A DNA stretch of 43,757 nt, from positions 1-43,757 of the forward strand of contig JAHAYH010000016.1 of assembly GCA_018384745.1 (NCBI GenBank), written 5' to 3'. A program made the translations under genes and the position numbers. This DNA comes from Caryophanon sp. (GTDB lineage: Bacteria > Bacillota > Bacilli > Bacillales_A > Planococcaceae). This document shows, in pieces, positions 6,664 to 17,052 of this stretch; within the stretch, counting starts at the first letter, position 1; each line of letters begins with the position of its first letter. The notes beneath the pieces were generated by a model. It was not told the origin of the DNA. It ran no database searches and worked only from the letters and a program-made list of their open reading frames with translations.

Positions 6664-7962
6664 TTAAAATGTTTGTCCAGCTGTTAAGTTCATCGTTACA
6701 TCAACGATTTTGCCTGCACGGTATACTTTTACATTCATCGTATCCCCGATTTTTTTGTTTGTATACAGGTGCTGACGTAAGTCGATGACACTTTCCACTT
6801 TTTCACCGTCAAGTTCGACGATGACATCGTATTTTTGCATACCGGCTTGTTGTGCTGCTGAATTTGCAACAACATCTGTTACAACGACACCTGTTGTCAC
6901 ATCTTCCGGTAATTTTAATGTTTCTTGTTGGTAGAACGATGGTACTTCCGTTAAATCCATTAACGAAATCCCCATTTGTGGGCGCTCTACTTTACCGTTT
7001 TGTTCAAGCTGTTCAATAATTGGAATGACTGTATTAATTGGAATCGCAAAGCCTAACCCTTCGACACTTTCGTCCGCGATTTTCATCGAGTTAATGCCGA
7101 TTAAATCACCGTGAATGTTCACAAGCGCACCGCCTGAGTTACCACCGTTGATCGCTGCATCTGTTTGTAATACTTCTGATTCCCAGTCTTCTGAACCGTC
7201 ACCATCTAAGTCCACTGGCACTGAACGTTCCGTACCTGAAATAACACCTGTCGTCACAGAGCCGTAAAAGTCAAAGCCTAGTGGGTTCCCGATCGCAATG
7301 GCTGGCTCCCCTTGTTTTAACGTATCTGAATCACCAAAGTTTGCGACAGTTTCAATACCTTCTGCGTCCACTTTAATAACGGCTAAGTCTGTCCATACGT
7401 CGCCACCAACTAGTTTCGCTTCTTTTTTCGTACCGTCTGCAAGCGTAATATCTAGTTTTTGTGCATCTTCAATCACATGATAGTTTGTCACAATATATGC
7501 TTCTTTACCGTTAATTTTATAAATAACGCCTGAGCCTGTGCCCGCTTCTTGTAGCTCGCCTTCACCTTGCTCTTGCTCACCTTGACCAAACCAGAAACCA
7601 AAGCCGCCAAGTGAACTTTTTGCTTGCTGGTAATTGGAAATCCCAACAACGGCTGGGGATGCTTTTTCAACGGCTGTCGTAATATCTGACGTCACCGATG
7701 TTGCTGTTTGTGCGACATTTTGTGTCGGTGTCGCATTTGTCTGTGTGTTCGTATCGATATCATCGATCATGCTCGGCATCATAAACCAAACGAGCAATGC
7801 CCCAATCATGACACCGATCAGTGCGCTAAAAAAATAACCGATGCTGCTTTTTTCTTTTTTATGTGGCTTCGGCTTTGTCATGCGCGTTTCATCTTCAGCT
7901 AAACGTTGTTGCAACGGTGTTAGCTGCTCACCGTCCTTTTTCTCTTCATCAAAGTAGCTCAT
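6664..7962 (-). CDS. htrA: Membrane-anchored trypsin-like serine protease, HtrA/DegP family
   Basis: The 432-residue protein has a charged cytoplasmic N-terminus, one membrane segment (about residues 41-62, IGYFFSALIGVMIGALLVWF), a low-complexity linker, a trypsin-like domain and a C-terminal PDZ domain. The catalytic triad is visible as His in TNYHVIED, Asp in TDLAVI and Ser in GNSGG. Proteases of this kind (HtrA, HtrB, YycK/HtrC in Bacillus) degrade or refold damaged proteins outside the membrane. It is the last gene downstream of walRKHIJ, as in Bacillus. The start was set at the ATG with GGGAGGA upstream rather than at 8016. A linker segment rich in Gly, Gln and Glu (about residues 130-143) precedes the strand leading to the catalytic His. 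Confidence 0.93.
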   Translation of the reverse strand: MSYFDEEKKDGEQLTPLQQRLAEDETRMTKPKPHKKEKSSIGYFFSALIGVMIGALLVWFMMPSMIDDIDTNTQTNATPTQNVAQTATSVTSDITTAVEKASPAVVGISNYQQAKSSLGGFGFWFGQGEQEQGEGELQEAGTGSGVIYKINGKEAYIVTNYHVIEDAQKLDITLADGTKKEAKLVGGDVWTDLAVIKVDAEGIETVANFGDSDTLKQGEPAIAIGNPLGFDFYGSVTTGVISGTERSVPVDLDGDGSEDWESEVLQTDAAINGGNSGGALVNIHGDLIGINSMKIADESVEGLGFAIPINTVIPIIEQLEQNGKVERPQMGISLMDLTEVPSFYQQETLKLPEDVTTGVVVTDVVANSAAQQAGMQKYDVIVELDGEKVESVIDLRQHLYTNKKIGDTMNVKVYRAGKIVDVTMNLTAGQTF

Positions 7963-8057
7963 ATGCGTTCCTCCCATTCGTTCGATGTGTATACGTTTAC
8001 TATACGCAAGCAACATTAAAATTACATGAAAATGCCTTAACGATTGTTTAAAAATAT

Positions 8058-8087
8058 AAAAAAGCTAGAGAGGTTGTCCTCCCTAGC
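8058..8087 (-). terminator. Terminator after walJ
   Basis: GCTAGGGAGG and CCTCTCTAGC (minus strand) form a 10-bp stem with one G-U pair and a 4-nt loop, followed by TTTTTTATATTTTT. It separates walRKHIJ from htrA. Confidence 0.85.
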
Positions 8088-8092
8088 ATCGT

Positions 8093-8881
8093 TTACACTT
8101 CCACTAATAATGTCGGCTCGTTCGCATCGGTATCGTGTAAATGTACATATTCCCCACAAATGATGCCGCGTGTTTGAAGCGTTTGCGTAACGCTCATGCG
8201 CGCTAAATCTTTCATGTTATTATCTTTGCTTAAATGCGATAAATAAATTTGCGTTGGCTTGTCCATGACGACATCGCTCATTGCAATCGCTGCATCTTCA
8301 TTGGATACGTGGCCTACGTCGCTTAAAATACGACGTTTCGTGTTCCATGGATAAGACCCCATTTGCAGCATGCTGACATCGTGATTGCTTTCAAATACAA
8401 ACGCATCAGATCCACGAATATGTCCTTTCATGCGATCACTTACATAGCCTGTATCGGTAATGATCGATAATTTGCGGTCACCTTCGTGGAAAATGTAAAA
8501 CATCGGATCTGCTGCATCATGACTGACCGCAAATGATTCAATGCTTAAACTGCCGAATGTATGAATGCTTTCCATATCAAAATGAAAACGTTGTTCTAAC
8601 GGAATCGTCCCAACACCTTTATCCATCGCATCCCACGTTTTTGCATTCGCAAACACCGGCACTTTATATTTACGTGCGAGCACACCGACACCTTTAATAT
8701 GATCGCTATGCTCATGTGTCACTAAAATACCGGATAGCTTTTTCATATCGCGGTCAATTTGCGCAAACAGCTGCTCCATTTTCTTTCCTGTTAAGCCGGC
8801 ATCGACTAAAAATGCATGCTCGTCGTTTTCAACGTACACCGCATTGCCTGTACTGCCGCTTGCTAACACACTAAAACGCAT
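8093..8881 (-). CDS. walJ: WalJ/YycJ metallo-beta-lactamase-fold hydrolase
   Basis: This 262-residue protein begins [14 protein letters not shown], a signature of the YycJ family. It carries the metal-binding motif [10 protein letters not shown] of the metallo-beta-lactamase superfamily and a later SHLSKDNN histidine. YycJ has been linked to coordination of cell division with DNA replication and mutation avoidance, and may act as a 5'-3' exonuclease; the substrate in vivo is not settled. The start at 8881 lies 4 nt after the walI stop, so the two genes are translationally linked. The longer frame to 8905 overlaps walI without a better ribosome binding site. Confidence 0.93.
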   Translation of the reverse strand: MRFSVLASGSTGNAVYVENDEHAFLVDAGLTGKKMEQLFAQIDRDMKKLSGILVTHEHSDHIKGVGVLARKYKVPVFANAKTWDAMDKGVGTIPLEQRFHFDMESIHTFGSLSIESFAVSHDAADPMFYIFHEGDRKLSIITDTGYVSDRMKGHIRGSDAFVFESNHDVSMLQMGSYPWNTKRRILSDVGHVSNEDAAIAMSDVVMDKPTQIYLSHLSKDNNMKDLARMSVTQTLQTRGIICGEYVHLHDTDANEPTLLVEV

Positions 8882-8885
8882 TGTC

Positions 8886-9707
8886 CTAATCCTCTTCTTT
8901 CTCATCCTCTTCGTCTTTAGCAGGTACCGTTAAAATCGTACCGTCTACCGCGTTGACGAAAAACGATTCCTCCGTCTTTAAACTATCATTTTCGACACGA
9001 ATTTCCCATGTGGCAACGAATACTTCACGTTGCGATAGTTCCGACATAAACGTATAGCCAATATTAACATCTACAATGTGGTCCTTTGGCTCAAGTAATT
9101 TTTGTAAGTATAATTTTTCGATAATGGCAATTGGTTCAACGAGCGGTGCTTGGTGCTCAAACGGCTCCATCTCACTAAGCATCGTCATCGTATACGAGCG
9201 TACAAGTTGTTCCTTATTCCATTCGACCGTCAACATCGCATATTCATCATAATAAATCGGACGCTCACTCGTCTTTTGGAAAAAGATTGCTTGCTCTTCA
9301 TCTTCGTCAATTTGCCATAGCATGTATTCTTCGCCTTTATATACATATTGCTCAACAAATGATTTTAACGACTCTGTCGATACATTGTCGAGCTTTACAG
9401 GCTGTGTTAATGAACTTACAAGCGTATGTCCATCCTCTTCAACGTAAAAGTTTTGATTTGGGATGTCTGCCACTTCATGTAACATAAATGTATGTGGCTT
9501 CCCTGAAATGTATAAATCGCCTTCTTTTATATTTGGCAACTGTTCCACTGTAATTTCATCCTCTTTTAGACGCAGCTCAATCGATTTATCAGCAATGACG
9601 TCTAACCCTTCCGTTCCTTCTGTACGCTCGCGATATAAATTATAGAGCGCTACATTTAGCACGAAAAAAATAACGATGAAAATGGTTTGTGTTTTACTCC
9701 AATCCAC
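8886..9707 (-). CDS. walI: WalI/YycI regulator of the WalK kinase
   Basis: WalI is a bitopic membrane protein that, with WalH, modulates the WalK sensor kinase. The 273-residue product starts [25 protein letters not shown], a single membrane anchor typical of YycI. It then has an extracytoplasmic domain built from YycH/YycI-type strands and ends in an acidic [10 protein letters not shown] tail that is longer than usual. It overlaps the walH end by 14 nt. Assignment rests on the N-terminus, length and place in the operon; overall sequence identity in this family is low. Confidence 0.9.
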   Translation of the reverse strand: MDWSKTQTIFIVIFFVLNVALYNLYRERTEGTEGLDVIADKSIELRLKEDEITVEQLPNIKEGDLYISGKPHTFMLHEVADIPNQNFYVEEDGHTLVSSLTQPVKLDNVSTESLKSFVEQYVYKGEEYMLWQIDEDEEQAIFFQKTSERPIYYDEYAMLTVEWNKEQLVRSYTMTMLSEMEPFEHQAPLVEPIAIIEKLYLQKLLEPKDHIVDVNIGYTFMSELSQREVFVATWEIRVENDSLKTEESFFVNAVDGTILTVPAKDEEDEKEED

Positions 9708-10998
9708 TTAAAGCACCTCCCGTTACCATCGGGTCAATGCGCACATATTGCCCACCATGGAGTGCAAACCATGATGGCTCCAGCACGAAAATACGACTGT
9801 TTTCTGTATGACGCAACATATAACCAACAACCAAATCATCCATTTGCTGCAACAGTTCAGTGTTTTGATCACGTAAAATATTAATCGCTCGCGTTCCTGA
9901 AATTAACGCTTCTACTTTCATATCGGAAATATCGAGCGTATAGTACGGCCGGTCATATTTATATGGCTTGCCGTTACGCATCGCTAATGAAATCATCGTC
10001 GTTGAATCTTCACTGTACACAGGGAAACCTTGTACAAACAGCTGGTATTTTGCTTCGTAGCCATCACCGTACACATAGCGGAAATCACCTGTGAAGCTGC
10101 CACTTGCATTAATAAAGCGGTACGTTTCACGAATTAGCTCCGTATCGGTTAACTTCTCATCTTGTCCACGTGGATTCACATACTTAAACTCACGACGCAG
10201 CGGGTTTACATCCATTTTTTCAGATGCGCCTTCATACTGCTCGCTCGCTGCTGAGTTTACTTGCTTATTAATGCTTGAGTAATCCGAGAACAGTGAGCGT
10301 ACAAACTTATCGATCGACACTTCACCTGTGTGATATGTGTAGTGTACCGTCTCTACATTATTTTTAATAACATAGAGCGACGTTGTGTTGTCACGTTCAA
10401 TTTCTGTATACTCGGTCGCATTCATAATGACTTCATGTAACACGCGCTCATTGTTTGACGGCGCTGTCATTGAAATCGCCGCTTCATACATTTGCTGCTC
10501 AGCGACGTTAATGAAATACGCGCGCGCTACTTTTGTATCTGCATTCCATTCGACAACGAAACGGTCGAAACTCACGTTTGGCATGCGCTGTAAATCAATA
10601 TCAAAAAACTCCTCAAACAATGTCATCGGCACTTCTTCCGCAAAGATCATCGTTAAGTGGTCTTCTGTACGTACGAGCTCATTTAATAAATCCGGTGTAA
10701 ACGTATCGGTCACAAGCGACACGTCCGATAAACGCCAATCTTTCATTGAATGTAAAACGTTATCGATATTCGTCGTTGATACGGTACCGCGCCATGCATT
10801 TTCTCCGCGGAATACGAGCTTATATGGTCGAATGACGTTTGATAGTTTCGTTTGTTCATCGATAATAATTTCTTCTACTTCCTTCTCTTCAATCACGCCG
10901 TAGTCTGGTGTGTATGTCCAAATGCGGAATGTGAAAAATAAGCTTAGTGCAACGAGTAAAATTAATAGCCATGATTTGATTGGCTCAATGTAGCGCAT
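9694..10998 (-). CDS. walH: WalH/YycH regulator of the WalK kinase
   Basis: The 434-residue protein has one N-terminal membrane helix (SWLLILLVALSLFFTFRIW, followed by TYTPDY) and a large extracytoplasmic region. This matches YycH, which in Bacillus forms a complex with WalI and WalK and represses the kinase, while in Staphylococcus the pair activates it. The start was chosen at the ATG whose A is the last base of the walK stop (TGATG overlap), with AGGTGAG upstream; a GTG three codons earlier is possible. It lies between walK and walI as expected. Confidence 0.92.
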   Translation of the reverse strand: MRYIEPIKSWLLILLVALSLFFTFRIWTYTPDYGVIEEKEVEEIIIDEQTKLSNVIRPYKLVFRGENAWRGTVSTTNIDNVLHSMKDWRLSDVSLVTDTFTPDLLNELVRTEDHLTMIFAEEVPMTLFEEFFDIDLQRMPNVSFDRFVVEWNADTKVARAYFINVAEQQMYEAAISMTAPSNNERVLHEVIMNATEYTEIERDNTTSLYVIKNNVETVHYTYHTGEVSIDKFVRSLFSDYSSINKQVNSAASEQYEGASEKMDVNPLRREFKYVNPRGQDEKLTDTELIRETYRFINASGSFTGDFRYVYGDGYEAKYQLFVQGFPVYSEDSTTMISLAMRNGKPYKYDRPYYTLDISDMKVEALISGTRAINILRDQNTELLQQMDDLVVGYMLRHTENSRIFVLEPSWFALHGGQYVRIDPMVTGGALSGLE

Positions 10999-12824
10999 CA
11001 ATCCCACTCACCTACTTCGTCTTCTAATTCATATGGTAGCGTGAAGAAAATTGTCGTTCCTTGTCCTTCTTCACTTTCTGCCCAAATTTGACCACCATGC
11101 GCTTGAATCATTTCCTTCGCGATTGCTAAGCCAAGTCCCGTACCGCCCATTGAGCGCGCACGTGCACGATCGACGCGATAGAAGCGGTCGAAAATACGCG
11201 TTAAATTTTCTTTCGGAATGCCCATACCATCATCGGAAATCATCACTTTTAAAAACGTATCTTGCACCGTAAAGCCAAAGCGAATATAGCCGCCATCTGG
11301 TGAATATTTCATCGCATTTGAAATGATGTTATCAATTACTTGCGTCAGTTTATCGGTATCGATTTCCACGAAATACGTTTGATCGGGCAATAGGCGAATA
11401 AACTCGACATTTTGTGATTTTGACATTTCAAAGCGATCGATAATGCGTTCAAAGAAGCGGTTAAATTCCACAACCTCTTTATTAAACTGATAATCTTGGC
11501 TATCCATTTTCGATAGCTGTAATAAATCGTTCACGAGACGAATCATGCGCTCTGTCTCCGTTTGCGTAACGTTTAAAAACGTCGGTGCAATGTTTTCATC
11601 TTTCCATGCACCGTCTGCAAGCGCATCTAAATAACTGCGCATCGTCGTTAATGGTGTACGTAATTCATGCGATACATTTGCAACGAATTCACGGCGCTCC
11701 ATCTCGATTTTCTCCTGTTCGGTAATGTCATGCAAGACGGTAATTAAGCCGTTCACAAAGCCTGATTCCTTTTGAATTACCGAGAAGTTTGCACGCAATA
11801 CGTACGGTGTATCATGCGTACTAAAGTTTAAGTTTACCGAGTCTTTCATATGAATTAAGTTTTCAAATTCATAGTCTTGATCGAGTCCAAGCACGCTAAT
11901 GATTGGACGGTTCAACGTTTCATTTCGCTCAAGCTGTAACAGCTGAAGCGCAGGGTCGTTAATTAAAATAATGCGTCCTTTTCGGTCTGTCGCAATAACG
12001 CCATCTGTCATGTTCGTTAATACCGACGCTAATTTACGTCGCTCAGCTTCCGTCGTTGAATGCGCCTCTTGCAAACGATTCGTTAAATGGTTAAACGCAA
12101 TTGCTAGCTGCCCGATTTCATCCGATCCGTAGACGCGTACCTTTCGTGAGAAGTTACGCTTTGCAAGTGCTTGTGCTTGCTGACGCATATCTGAAATAGG
12201 ACGCGTAATCGTGCGCGCAATTAACGTACCGAGCACGATCGTAATCGCAAGGGCAATACACGTACCGAGCGCTAAAATGCGGTTAATTTGATTCATGTTG
12301 TCATATACCGCTTCGATATTCGATTCAATGTATAATACGCCGATCACTTTATCATTCGCAATAATCGGTTGAATGAGTACCCATACACGCTTCTTCGTAT
12401 TTTCATCGAGCGTAATGACATCGTATTCTTCGCCAGACTTGACGACTTTTTCAACCGCTTCATTTTCAATGTATTGACCAACGCGGTTACGTGAGCTGTT
12501 TTTCGCTGTTGCTAAAATGCGATATTGATCATTTAACACGCGCGCATCTAAAATGTCATTTGATGCGAAGCCTGACAGCACTTCATTTAAACTTGATTCC
12601 GTTGAGACGGTCGTTTCATCACGTTCACGCTGCATCTCTTCACTTACGTTATACTTTACAAGCTCCACACGGTTCGTAATCGATTCCATGAAATTGTCCG
12701 TTAAGTTTTCCTCTAGCTTTTTCACGAAATACAATCCGATAATTTGCATCGCCAATAAAATAAGTAAAATATAAATGATTACGATTTTAACGTGAATCGA
12801 TTTAAAAAATTTTACTTTTTGCAT
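10998..12824 (-). CDS. walK: WalK (VicK/YycG) cell-envelope sensor histidine kinase
   Basis: WalK phosphorylates WalR and controls cell-wall hydrolase genes; it is usually essential in low-GC Firmicutes. The 608-residue protein has TM1 (about 12-33), an extracytoplasmic sensor of about 150 residues, TM2 (about 182-204), HAMP, PAS (about 263-370), the phosphoacceptor helix VANVSHELRTPL with His386, and a HATPase domain with an N box (DNIISNAMKYSPDGG), SDDGMGIP and GGTGLGLAIAKE. This is the full WalK architecture and usual length. It begins 5 nt after walR and overlaps walH by one base, so the operon is tightly coupled. Confidence 0.97.
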   Translation of the reverse strand: MQKVKFFKSIHVKIVIIYILLILLAMQIIGLYFVKKLEENLTDNFMESITNRVELVKYNVSEEMQRERDETTVSTESSLNEVLSGFASNDILDARVLNDQYRILATAKNSSRNRVGQYIENEAVEKVVKSGEEYDVITLDENTKKRVWVLIQPIIANDKVIGVLYIESNIEAVYDNMNQINRILALGTCIALAITIVLGTLIARTITRPISDMRQQAQALAKRNFSRKVRVYGSDEIGQLAIAFNHLTNRLQEAHSTTEAERRKLASVLTNMTDGVIATDRKGRIILINDPALQLLQLERNETLNRPIISVLGLDQDYEFENLIHMKDSVNLNFSTHDTPYVLRANFSVIQKESGFVNGLITVLHDITEQEKIEMERREFVANVSHELRTPLTTMRSYLDALADGAWKDENIAPTFLNVTQTETERMIRLVNDLLQLSKMDSQDYQFNKEVVEFNRFFERIIDRFEMSKSQNVEFIRLLPDQTYFVEIDTDKLTQVIDNIISNAMKYSPDGGYIRFGFTVQDTFLKVMISDDGMGIPKENLTRIFDRFYRVDRARARSMGGTGLGLAIAKEMIQAHGGQIWAESEEGQGTTIFFTLPYELEDEVGEWD

Positions 12825-12829
12825 CGCGC

Positions 12830-13540
12830 CTACTCCTGTTCAGGATTTCGTAAATAGTAGCCTACACCGCGGCGTGTCACGATCCACATCGGATGCGACG
12901 GATTATCTTCAATCTTCTCGCGCAGACGACGAATCGTTACGTCCACCGTGCGCACATCACCGAAGTAATCATAGCCCCAAACCGTTTGCAATAAATGCTC
13001 ACGCGTCATCACTTGACCGATGTGCTGCGCTAAATAATGCAGCAACTCAAACTCACGATGTGTAAGCTCAATCGATTCACCACGCTTTTGCACTAAGTAC
13101 GCATCCGGCTGAATGACAAGAGCGCCCACTGCGATATCATTCGTTTCACGCCCTGCATCTTCGGCTTGTGCTGAAACATTTAAGCGTCGCATATTCGCTT
13201 TCACACGTGCGATCAATTCACGCGTGCTAAACGGCTTTGTCACATAATCGTCCGCGCCCATTTCAAGCCCTAACACTTTATCAATTTCAGAGCCTTTTGC
13301 TGTTAGCATAATGATTGGGAAATCGTATTTTTTGCGCACTTCACGACATACTTCCATACCGTCACGCTTCGGTAACATAATATCGAGCAGCATTAAGTCC
13401 GGCTGGCTTTCCTCAACTTTTTGTAACGCTTCTTCCCCATCGTATGCACATACAACGTCGTAACCTTCTTTTATTAAATTAAACTGCAAAATATCTGCAA
13501 TTGGCTTTTCATCATCGACAACTAAAATCTTTTTATTCAT
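12830..13540 (-). CDS. walR: WalR (VicR/YycF) response regulator
   Basis: This OmpR-family regulator has 236 residues. The receiver domain (1-118) has the acidic pocket VVDDE, phosphoacceptor Asp53 in LMLLDIMLP and Lys in YVTKPF. The winged helix domain (about 130-232) contains [40 protein letters not shown] and TRRGVGYYL, nearly invariant among WalR proteins. It binds TGTWAH-repeat sites to control autolysin and wall-metabolism genes. It is the first gene of the wal operon; GAGAGGAGA precedes the start. Confidence 0.97.
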   Translation of the reverse strand: MNKKILVVDDEKPIADILQFNLIKEGYDVVCAYDGEEALQKVEESQPDLMLLDIMLPKRDGMEVCREVRKKYDFPIIMLTAKGSEIDKVLGLEMGADDYVTKPFSTRELIARVKANMRRLNVSAQAEDAGRETNDIAVGALVIQPDAYLVQKRGESIELTHREFELLHYLAQHIGQVMTREHLLQTVWGYDYFGDVRTVDVTIRRLREKIEDNPSHPMWIVTRRGVGYYLRNPEQE

Positions 13541-13688
13541 GTTGAAAAATCTCCTCTCGAAATTCGTACTTTCTTTTTAGACTTTACCCTTAACTGTAAC
13601 ATGGTTTTCTATTCTCTGCATGTTTCGCTACCTTTATGAGCCGATTGTCGCGTACGCCACACCGCGTAAAAAGAAGCCCTACATAAAG

Positions 13689-13729
13689 GAATGGTAGCGA
13701 GAAATTGTGACATTTCTTCGCTACCATTC
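13689..13729 (-). terminator. Hairpin between purA and walR
   Basis: GAATGGTAGCGA pairs perfectly with TCGCTACCATTC around a 17-nt loop. Its position 44 bp after the purA stop fits a purA terminator; the T-run is weak on the minus strand (CTTTATG) and a little better on the plus strand (GTTTTCATTTT). Confidence 0.6.
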
Positions 13730-13772
13730 GTTTTCATTTTATATGCTGCCTATGTATGACATGGCGTCGTAC

Positions 13773-15059
13773 TTACGACCAAATGTCATTGACAACGTTT
13801 GTTTGTTCACGTGCTGGACCAACAGAGAATGTCATTAATTCAATGTTCGTTAGCTCTAACACACGCTCTAAATAATTGCGCGCATTTTGTGGTAACTCTT
13901 CTAACGTGCGTACGCCTGTAATGTCCTCTGACCAACCTGGAAGCTCTTCGTATACCGCTTCACATTCGTTTAAGACATCTAAACTCGCTGGATATTCCGT
14001 AATGATGTCGCCTTTATATTTGTAGGCCGTACAAATTTTTACCGTTTCTAACCCTGATAAAACATCGATCGAGTTTAACGCTAAATGTGTAATGCCTGAT
14101 ACGCGACGGCTATGGCGCACAACAACGGCATCGAACCAACCAACGCGGCGTGGACGACCTGTCGTTGTACCGTATTCACGTCCAACTTCGCGAATGTGAT
14201 GCCCTTGCTCATCAAATAGCTCCGTTGGGAATGGCCCGTCACCGACACGAGATGTGTACGCTTTACATACACCAATAACGTGCGATACGTGAGAAGGACC
14301 AATACCAGTACCTGTTGTAACACCACCAGCCACTGGGTTAGATGACGTTACGTACGGATATGTGCCGTGGTCAACATCTAACATAACACCTTGTGCGCCT
14401 TCAAATAATACGCGACCACCTTCGTCAATGACATCGTTTAACACTTTTGATGTGTCCGTCACGTACTGTGCAATTTCTTGACCGTAGTTGTAGTACTGCT
14501 CGAAAATATCGTCAAAGTTCAGCGGTGCTGCCTCGTAATATTTTTCGAATAAGCGATTTTTATTCGCTAAGTTCGCACGCAGCTTTTGTTCGAATGTGTC
14601 CTTATGTAACAAGTCCGCAATGCGAATGCCGTTACGTGCAATTTTATCTTGGTAACAAGGACCAATGCCTTTAACCGTCGTGCCGATTTTATCGTCGCCA
14701 CGCGCTTCTTCTTCCAGCTGGTCTTGATAAATATGGTACGGTAAAATGACTTGCGCACGATTTGAAATACGTAAATTTGCTGGATCGACACCGCGTTCGA
14801 TTAATCCTTTTAATTCCGTCACAAGCGACTTTGGATTAATGACCATGCCGTTGCCCATTACCGATGTTTTTTCTTTATAAAAAATACCTGATGGGATTAA
14901 GTGAAGCTTATATGTGTCACCATCAAATTTAATTGTATGTCCTGCGTTATCGCCACCTGAGAAACGCGCAATTACATCTGCCTTTTTTGATAAAAAGTCT
15001 GTAATTTTTCCTTTCCCTTCGTCTCCCCACTGTGTACCTACTACAACTACTGATGTCAT
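13773..15059 (-). CDS. purA: Adenylosuccinate synthetase
   Basis: PurA couples GTP hydrolysis to condensation of IMP and aspartate, giving adenylosuccinate, the first step from IMP to AMP. The 428-residue enzyme has the N-terminal GTP loop [10 protein letters not shown], the IMP-binding NAGHTI, the TTxKGIGP segment and C-terminal TTGRPRR / GWFDAV region. The start at [15 protein letters not shown] follows GGAGGTG; the frame upstream to 15092 is not coding. It stands alone between dnaC and walR, as in Bacillus. Confidence 0.97.
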   Translation of the reverse strand: MTSVVVVGTQWGDEGKGKITDFLSKKADVIARFSGGDNAGHTIKFDGDTYKLHLIPSGIFYKEKTSVMGNGMVINPKSLVTELKGLIERGVDPANLRISNRAQVILPYHIYQDQLEEEARGDDKIGTTVKGIGPCYQDKIARNGIRIADLLHKDTFEQKLRANLANKNRLFEKYYEAAPLNFDDIFEQYYNYGQEIAQYVTDTSKVLNDVIDEGGRVLFEGAQGVMLDVDHGTYPYVTSSNPVAGGVTTGTGIGPSHVSHVIGVCKAYTSRVGDGPFPTELFDEQGHHIREVGREYGTTTGRPRRVGWFDAVVVRHSRRVSGITHLALNSIDVLSGLETVKICTAYKYKGDIITEYPASLDVLNECEAVYEELPGWSEDITGVRTLEELPQNARNYLERVLELTNIELMTFSVGPAREQTNVVNDIWS

Positions 15060-15146
15060 GCAAGAGCACCTCCACTGCAAATTATTTACCATTTAATTCC
15101 TCAACAAATAATATTGTAGCAATTAATACAAATCCATGTCAAATAA

Positions 15147-15191
15147 AAACACGAACATGTAATGTTTTAATAAACAAAAATGTTCGTGTTT
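15147..15191 (-). terminator. Terminator after dnaC
   Basis: AAACACGAACAT pairs perfectly with ATGTTCGTGTTT around a 21-nt loop, followed on the minus strand by TTTATTTG. It ends the rplI-dnaC side of the operon. Confidence 0.75.
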
Positions 15192-15209
15192 GAATCAAAT
15201 ATGACCGTT

Positions 15210-16580
15210 CTACATCGGTGGTGGCGCGCTACCTTCTGCAGAATAGTCCATATTGATAAATTTATTATATTCTTTTTTAAACATTAACTTCACCGTGTCA
15301 GTTGGACCATTTCGTTGTTTCGCGACAATAATCTCAATCAAACCTTGATCTGGCGCGCCTTCTTCCTTGTTGTAATAGTCCTCACGGTAAAGGAACGCGA
15401 CGATGTCAGCATCTTGCTCAATCGAACCTGACTCACGTAAGTCACTCATCATCGGACGCTTATCTTGACGTTGCTCTACACCACGTGAAAGCTGTGATAA
15501 TGCGATCACCGGTACCTTCAATTCACGCGCTAATGCTTTTAGTGAACGTGAAATTTCCGATACTTCTTGCTGACGACTTTCGCCCGCTTTGCCATTGCCT
15601 TGAATGAGCTGTAAATAATCGATTAAAATCATGCCTAATCCGCCTTGCTCATTTGCCAGACGGCGGCACTTCGCACGAATTTCGCTAATGCGTACACCTG
15701 GTGTATCGTCGATGAAAATGCCAGCATCCGATAATGTGCCCATCGCAATCATCAGCTTGTTCCAATCTTCCGGTGTTAATGCACCTGTACGTAAGTTTTG
15801 CGCATCAATATTTCCTTCCGCACAAAGCATACGCATGATCAGCTGCTCCGCACCCATCTCCAGCGAGAAGATTGCGACGTTTTCATTGGCACGCACCGCA
15901 ACGTTTTGCGCAACGTTCAATGCAAATGCCGTCTTACCAACAGACGGACGCGCCGCTACGATAATTAAATCGTTGCGTTGGAAGCCTGCTGTTAGTTTAT
16001 CCAGTGCCGTGAAGCCTGTTGGAATACCGGTTACGTCACCTGTGCGTCCTTGTAATTGTTCAATGTTATCAAATGTATTTACTAATACATCTTTAATATG
16101 GCGGAAGTCACTAACGTTTTTACGATTGGCGACTTCCATCACTTTACGTTCCGCCTCGCCTAATAGCGATTCTACTTCATCCTCACGCGTATACCCATCT
16201 TCGACAATCTTCGTTGCAACGTGGATTAAACGACGAAGGAGCGCCTTCTCCTCTACAATTTTGGCATAGTGGCCAACGTTTGCAGCGGTCGGAACAGCGT
16301 TGGCAAGTTCCATAATGTATGCAACTCCACCGACGTTTTCTAGTTCCTTTTTAGAAGACAGCTCCTCTGTTACGGTAACGACATCTATTCCTTTTCCTTG
16401 GTCACTTAAACGAATGAACGTTTCAAAGATTTTTTGATGCGCCGAGCGATAAAAATCATCTGGGCGTAAAATTTCAGATGCGGTAATGAGCGTTGATGAA
16501 TCAAGGAAAATCGCCCCGATGACAGCTTGTTCAGCTTCATGATTATGCGGGGGGACACGGTCCATTATTGGCTCGGCCAT
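15210..16580 (-). CDS. dnaC: Replicative DNA helicase (DnaC in Bacillus, DnaB in E. coli)
   Basis: This hexameric helicase unwinds DNA 5'-3' at the fork and contacts primase and the loader. The 456-residue protein has the N-terminal primase-binding domain (HNHEAEQAVIGAIFLD) and a RecA-type motor with Walker A ARPSVGKTAFALN, Walker B MILIDYLQLI and SRGVEQRQDKRPMMSDLRESGSIEQDAD. No intein is present. GGAGGG precedes the start, and rplI lies 22 bp upstream, as in other Firmicutes. Confidence 0.97.
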   Translation of the reverse strand: MAEPIMDRVPPHNHEAEQAVIGAIFLDSSTLITASEILRPDDFYRSAHQKIFETFIRLSDQGKGIDVVTVTEELSSKKELENVGGVAYIMELANAVPTAANVGHYAKIVEEKALLRRLIHVATKIVEDGYTREDEVESLLGEAERKVMEVANRKNVSDFRHIKDVLVNTFDNIEQLQGRTGDVTGIPTGFTALDKLTAGFQRNDLIIVAARPSVGKTAFALNVAQNVAVRANENVAIFSLEMGAEQLIMRMLCAEGNIDAQNLRTGALTPEDWNKLMIAMGTLSDAGIFIDDTPGVRISEIRAKCRRLANEQGGLGMILIDYLQLIQGNGKAGESRQQEVSEISRSLKALARELKVPVIALSQLSRGVEQRQDKRPMMSDLRESGSIEQDADIVAFLYREDYYNKEEGAPDQGLIEIIVAKQRNGPTDTVKLMFKKEYNKFINMDYSAEGSAPPPM

Positions 16581-16602
16581 AGATTTCCCTCCTTCTTGAA
16601 TT

Positions 16603-17052
16603 TTACGCTTCTTCTTTTACGTGTACTTTTAACGTTGCCTTTACATCATGGTGTAATTTTACAGGTACGTTTGTATAACCTAATGAACGGATGCCATCTG
16701 GTAACTCCATTTTGCGCTTATCGATTTTAATGCCGTGTACTTTTTGTAGCTCAGCTGCCACTTGCTTCGTTGACACTGAACCGAATAAGCGACCGCCTTC
16801 ACCTGATTTTGCTTTTACGACAACTTCTAAGCTTTCGATTTTCTCTTTTAAATCTTTTGCTGCTTGTAGCTCAGCTGCTGCATTTTTTTCCTCTAAACGC
16901 TTTTGACCTTGTAGCTCGCTCATCGCTTGTGAGTTTGCTTCTTTCGCATAGCCTTTTTTAATTAAGAAGTTTTGTGCGTAGCCTTCTGATACTTCCTTTA
17001 CTTCACCTTTTTTACCTTGACCTTTTAAATCTTTAATGAATACTACTTTCAT
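16603..17052 (-). CDS. rplI: 50S ribosomal protein L9
   Basis: The 149-residue protein has the L9 N-terminal domain with [20 protein letters not shown] and [13 protein letters not shown], the long connecting helix (about residues 41-75) and the C-terminal rRNA-binding domain ending in a lysine-rich strand. L9 binds domain V of 23S rRNA near the L1 stalk and limits frameshifting. It overlaps the gdpP stop by 4 nt (ATGA), so translation is likely coupled. Confidence 0.97.
   Translation of the reverse strand: MKVVFIKDLKGQGKKGEVKEVSEGYAQNFLIKKGYAKEANSQAMSELQGQKRLEEKNAAAELQAAKDLKEKIESLEVVVKAKSGEGGRLFGSVSTKQVAAELQKVHGIKIDKRKMELPDGIRSLGYTNVPVKLHHDVKATLKVHVKEEA

Noticed and set aside
15478-15495. 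CCACGTGAAAG in dnaC resembling half of parS
   Set aside because: The left arm does not match TGTT; about 11 of 16 positions only.
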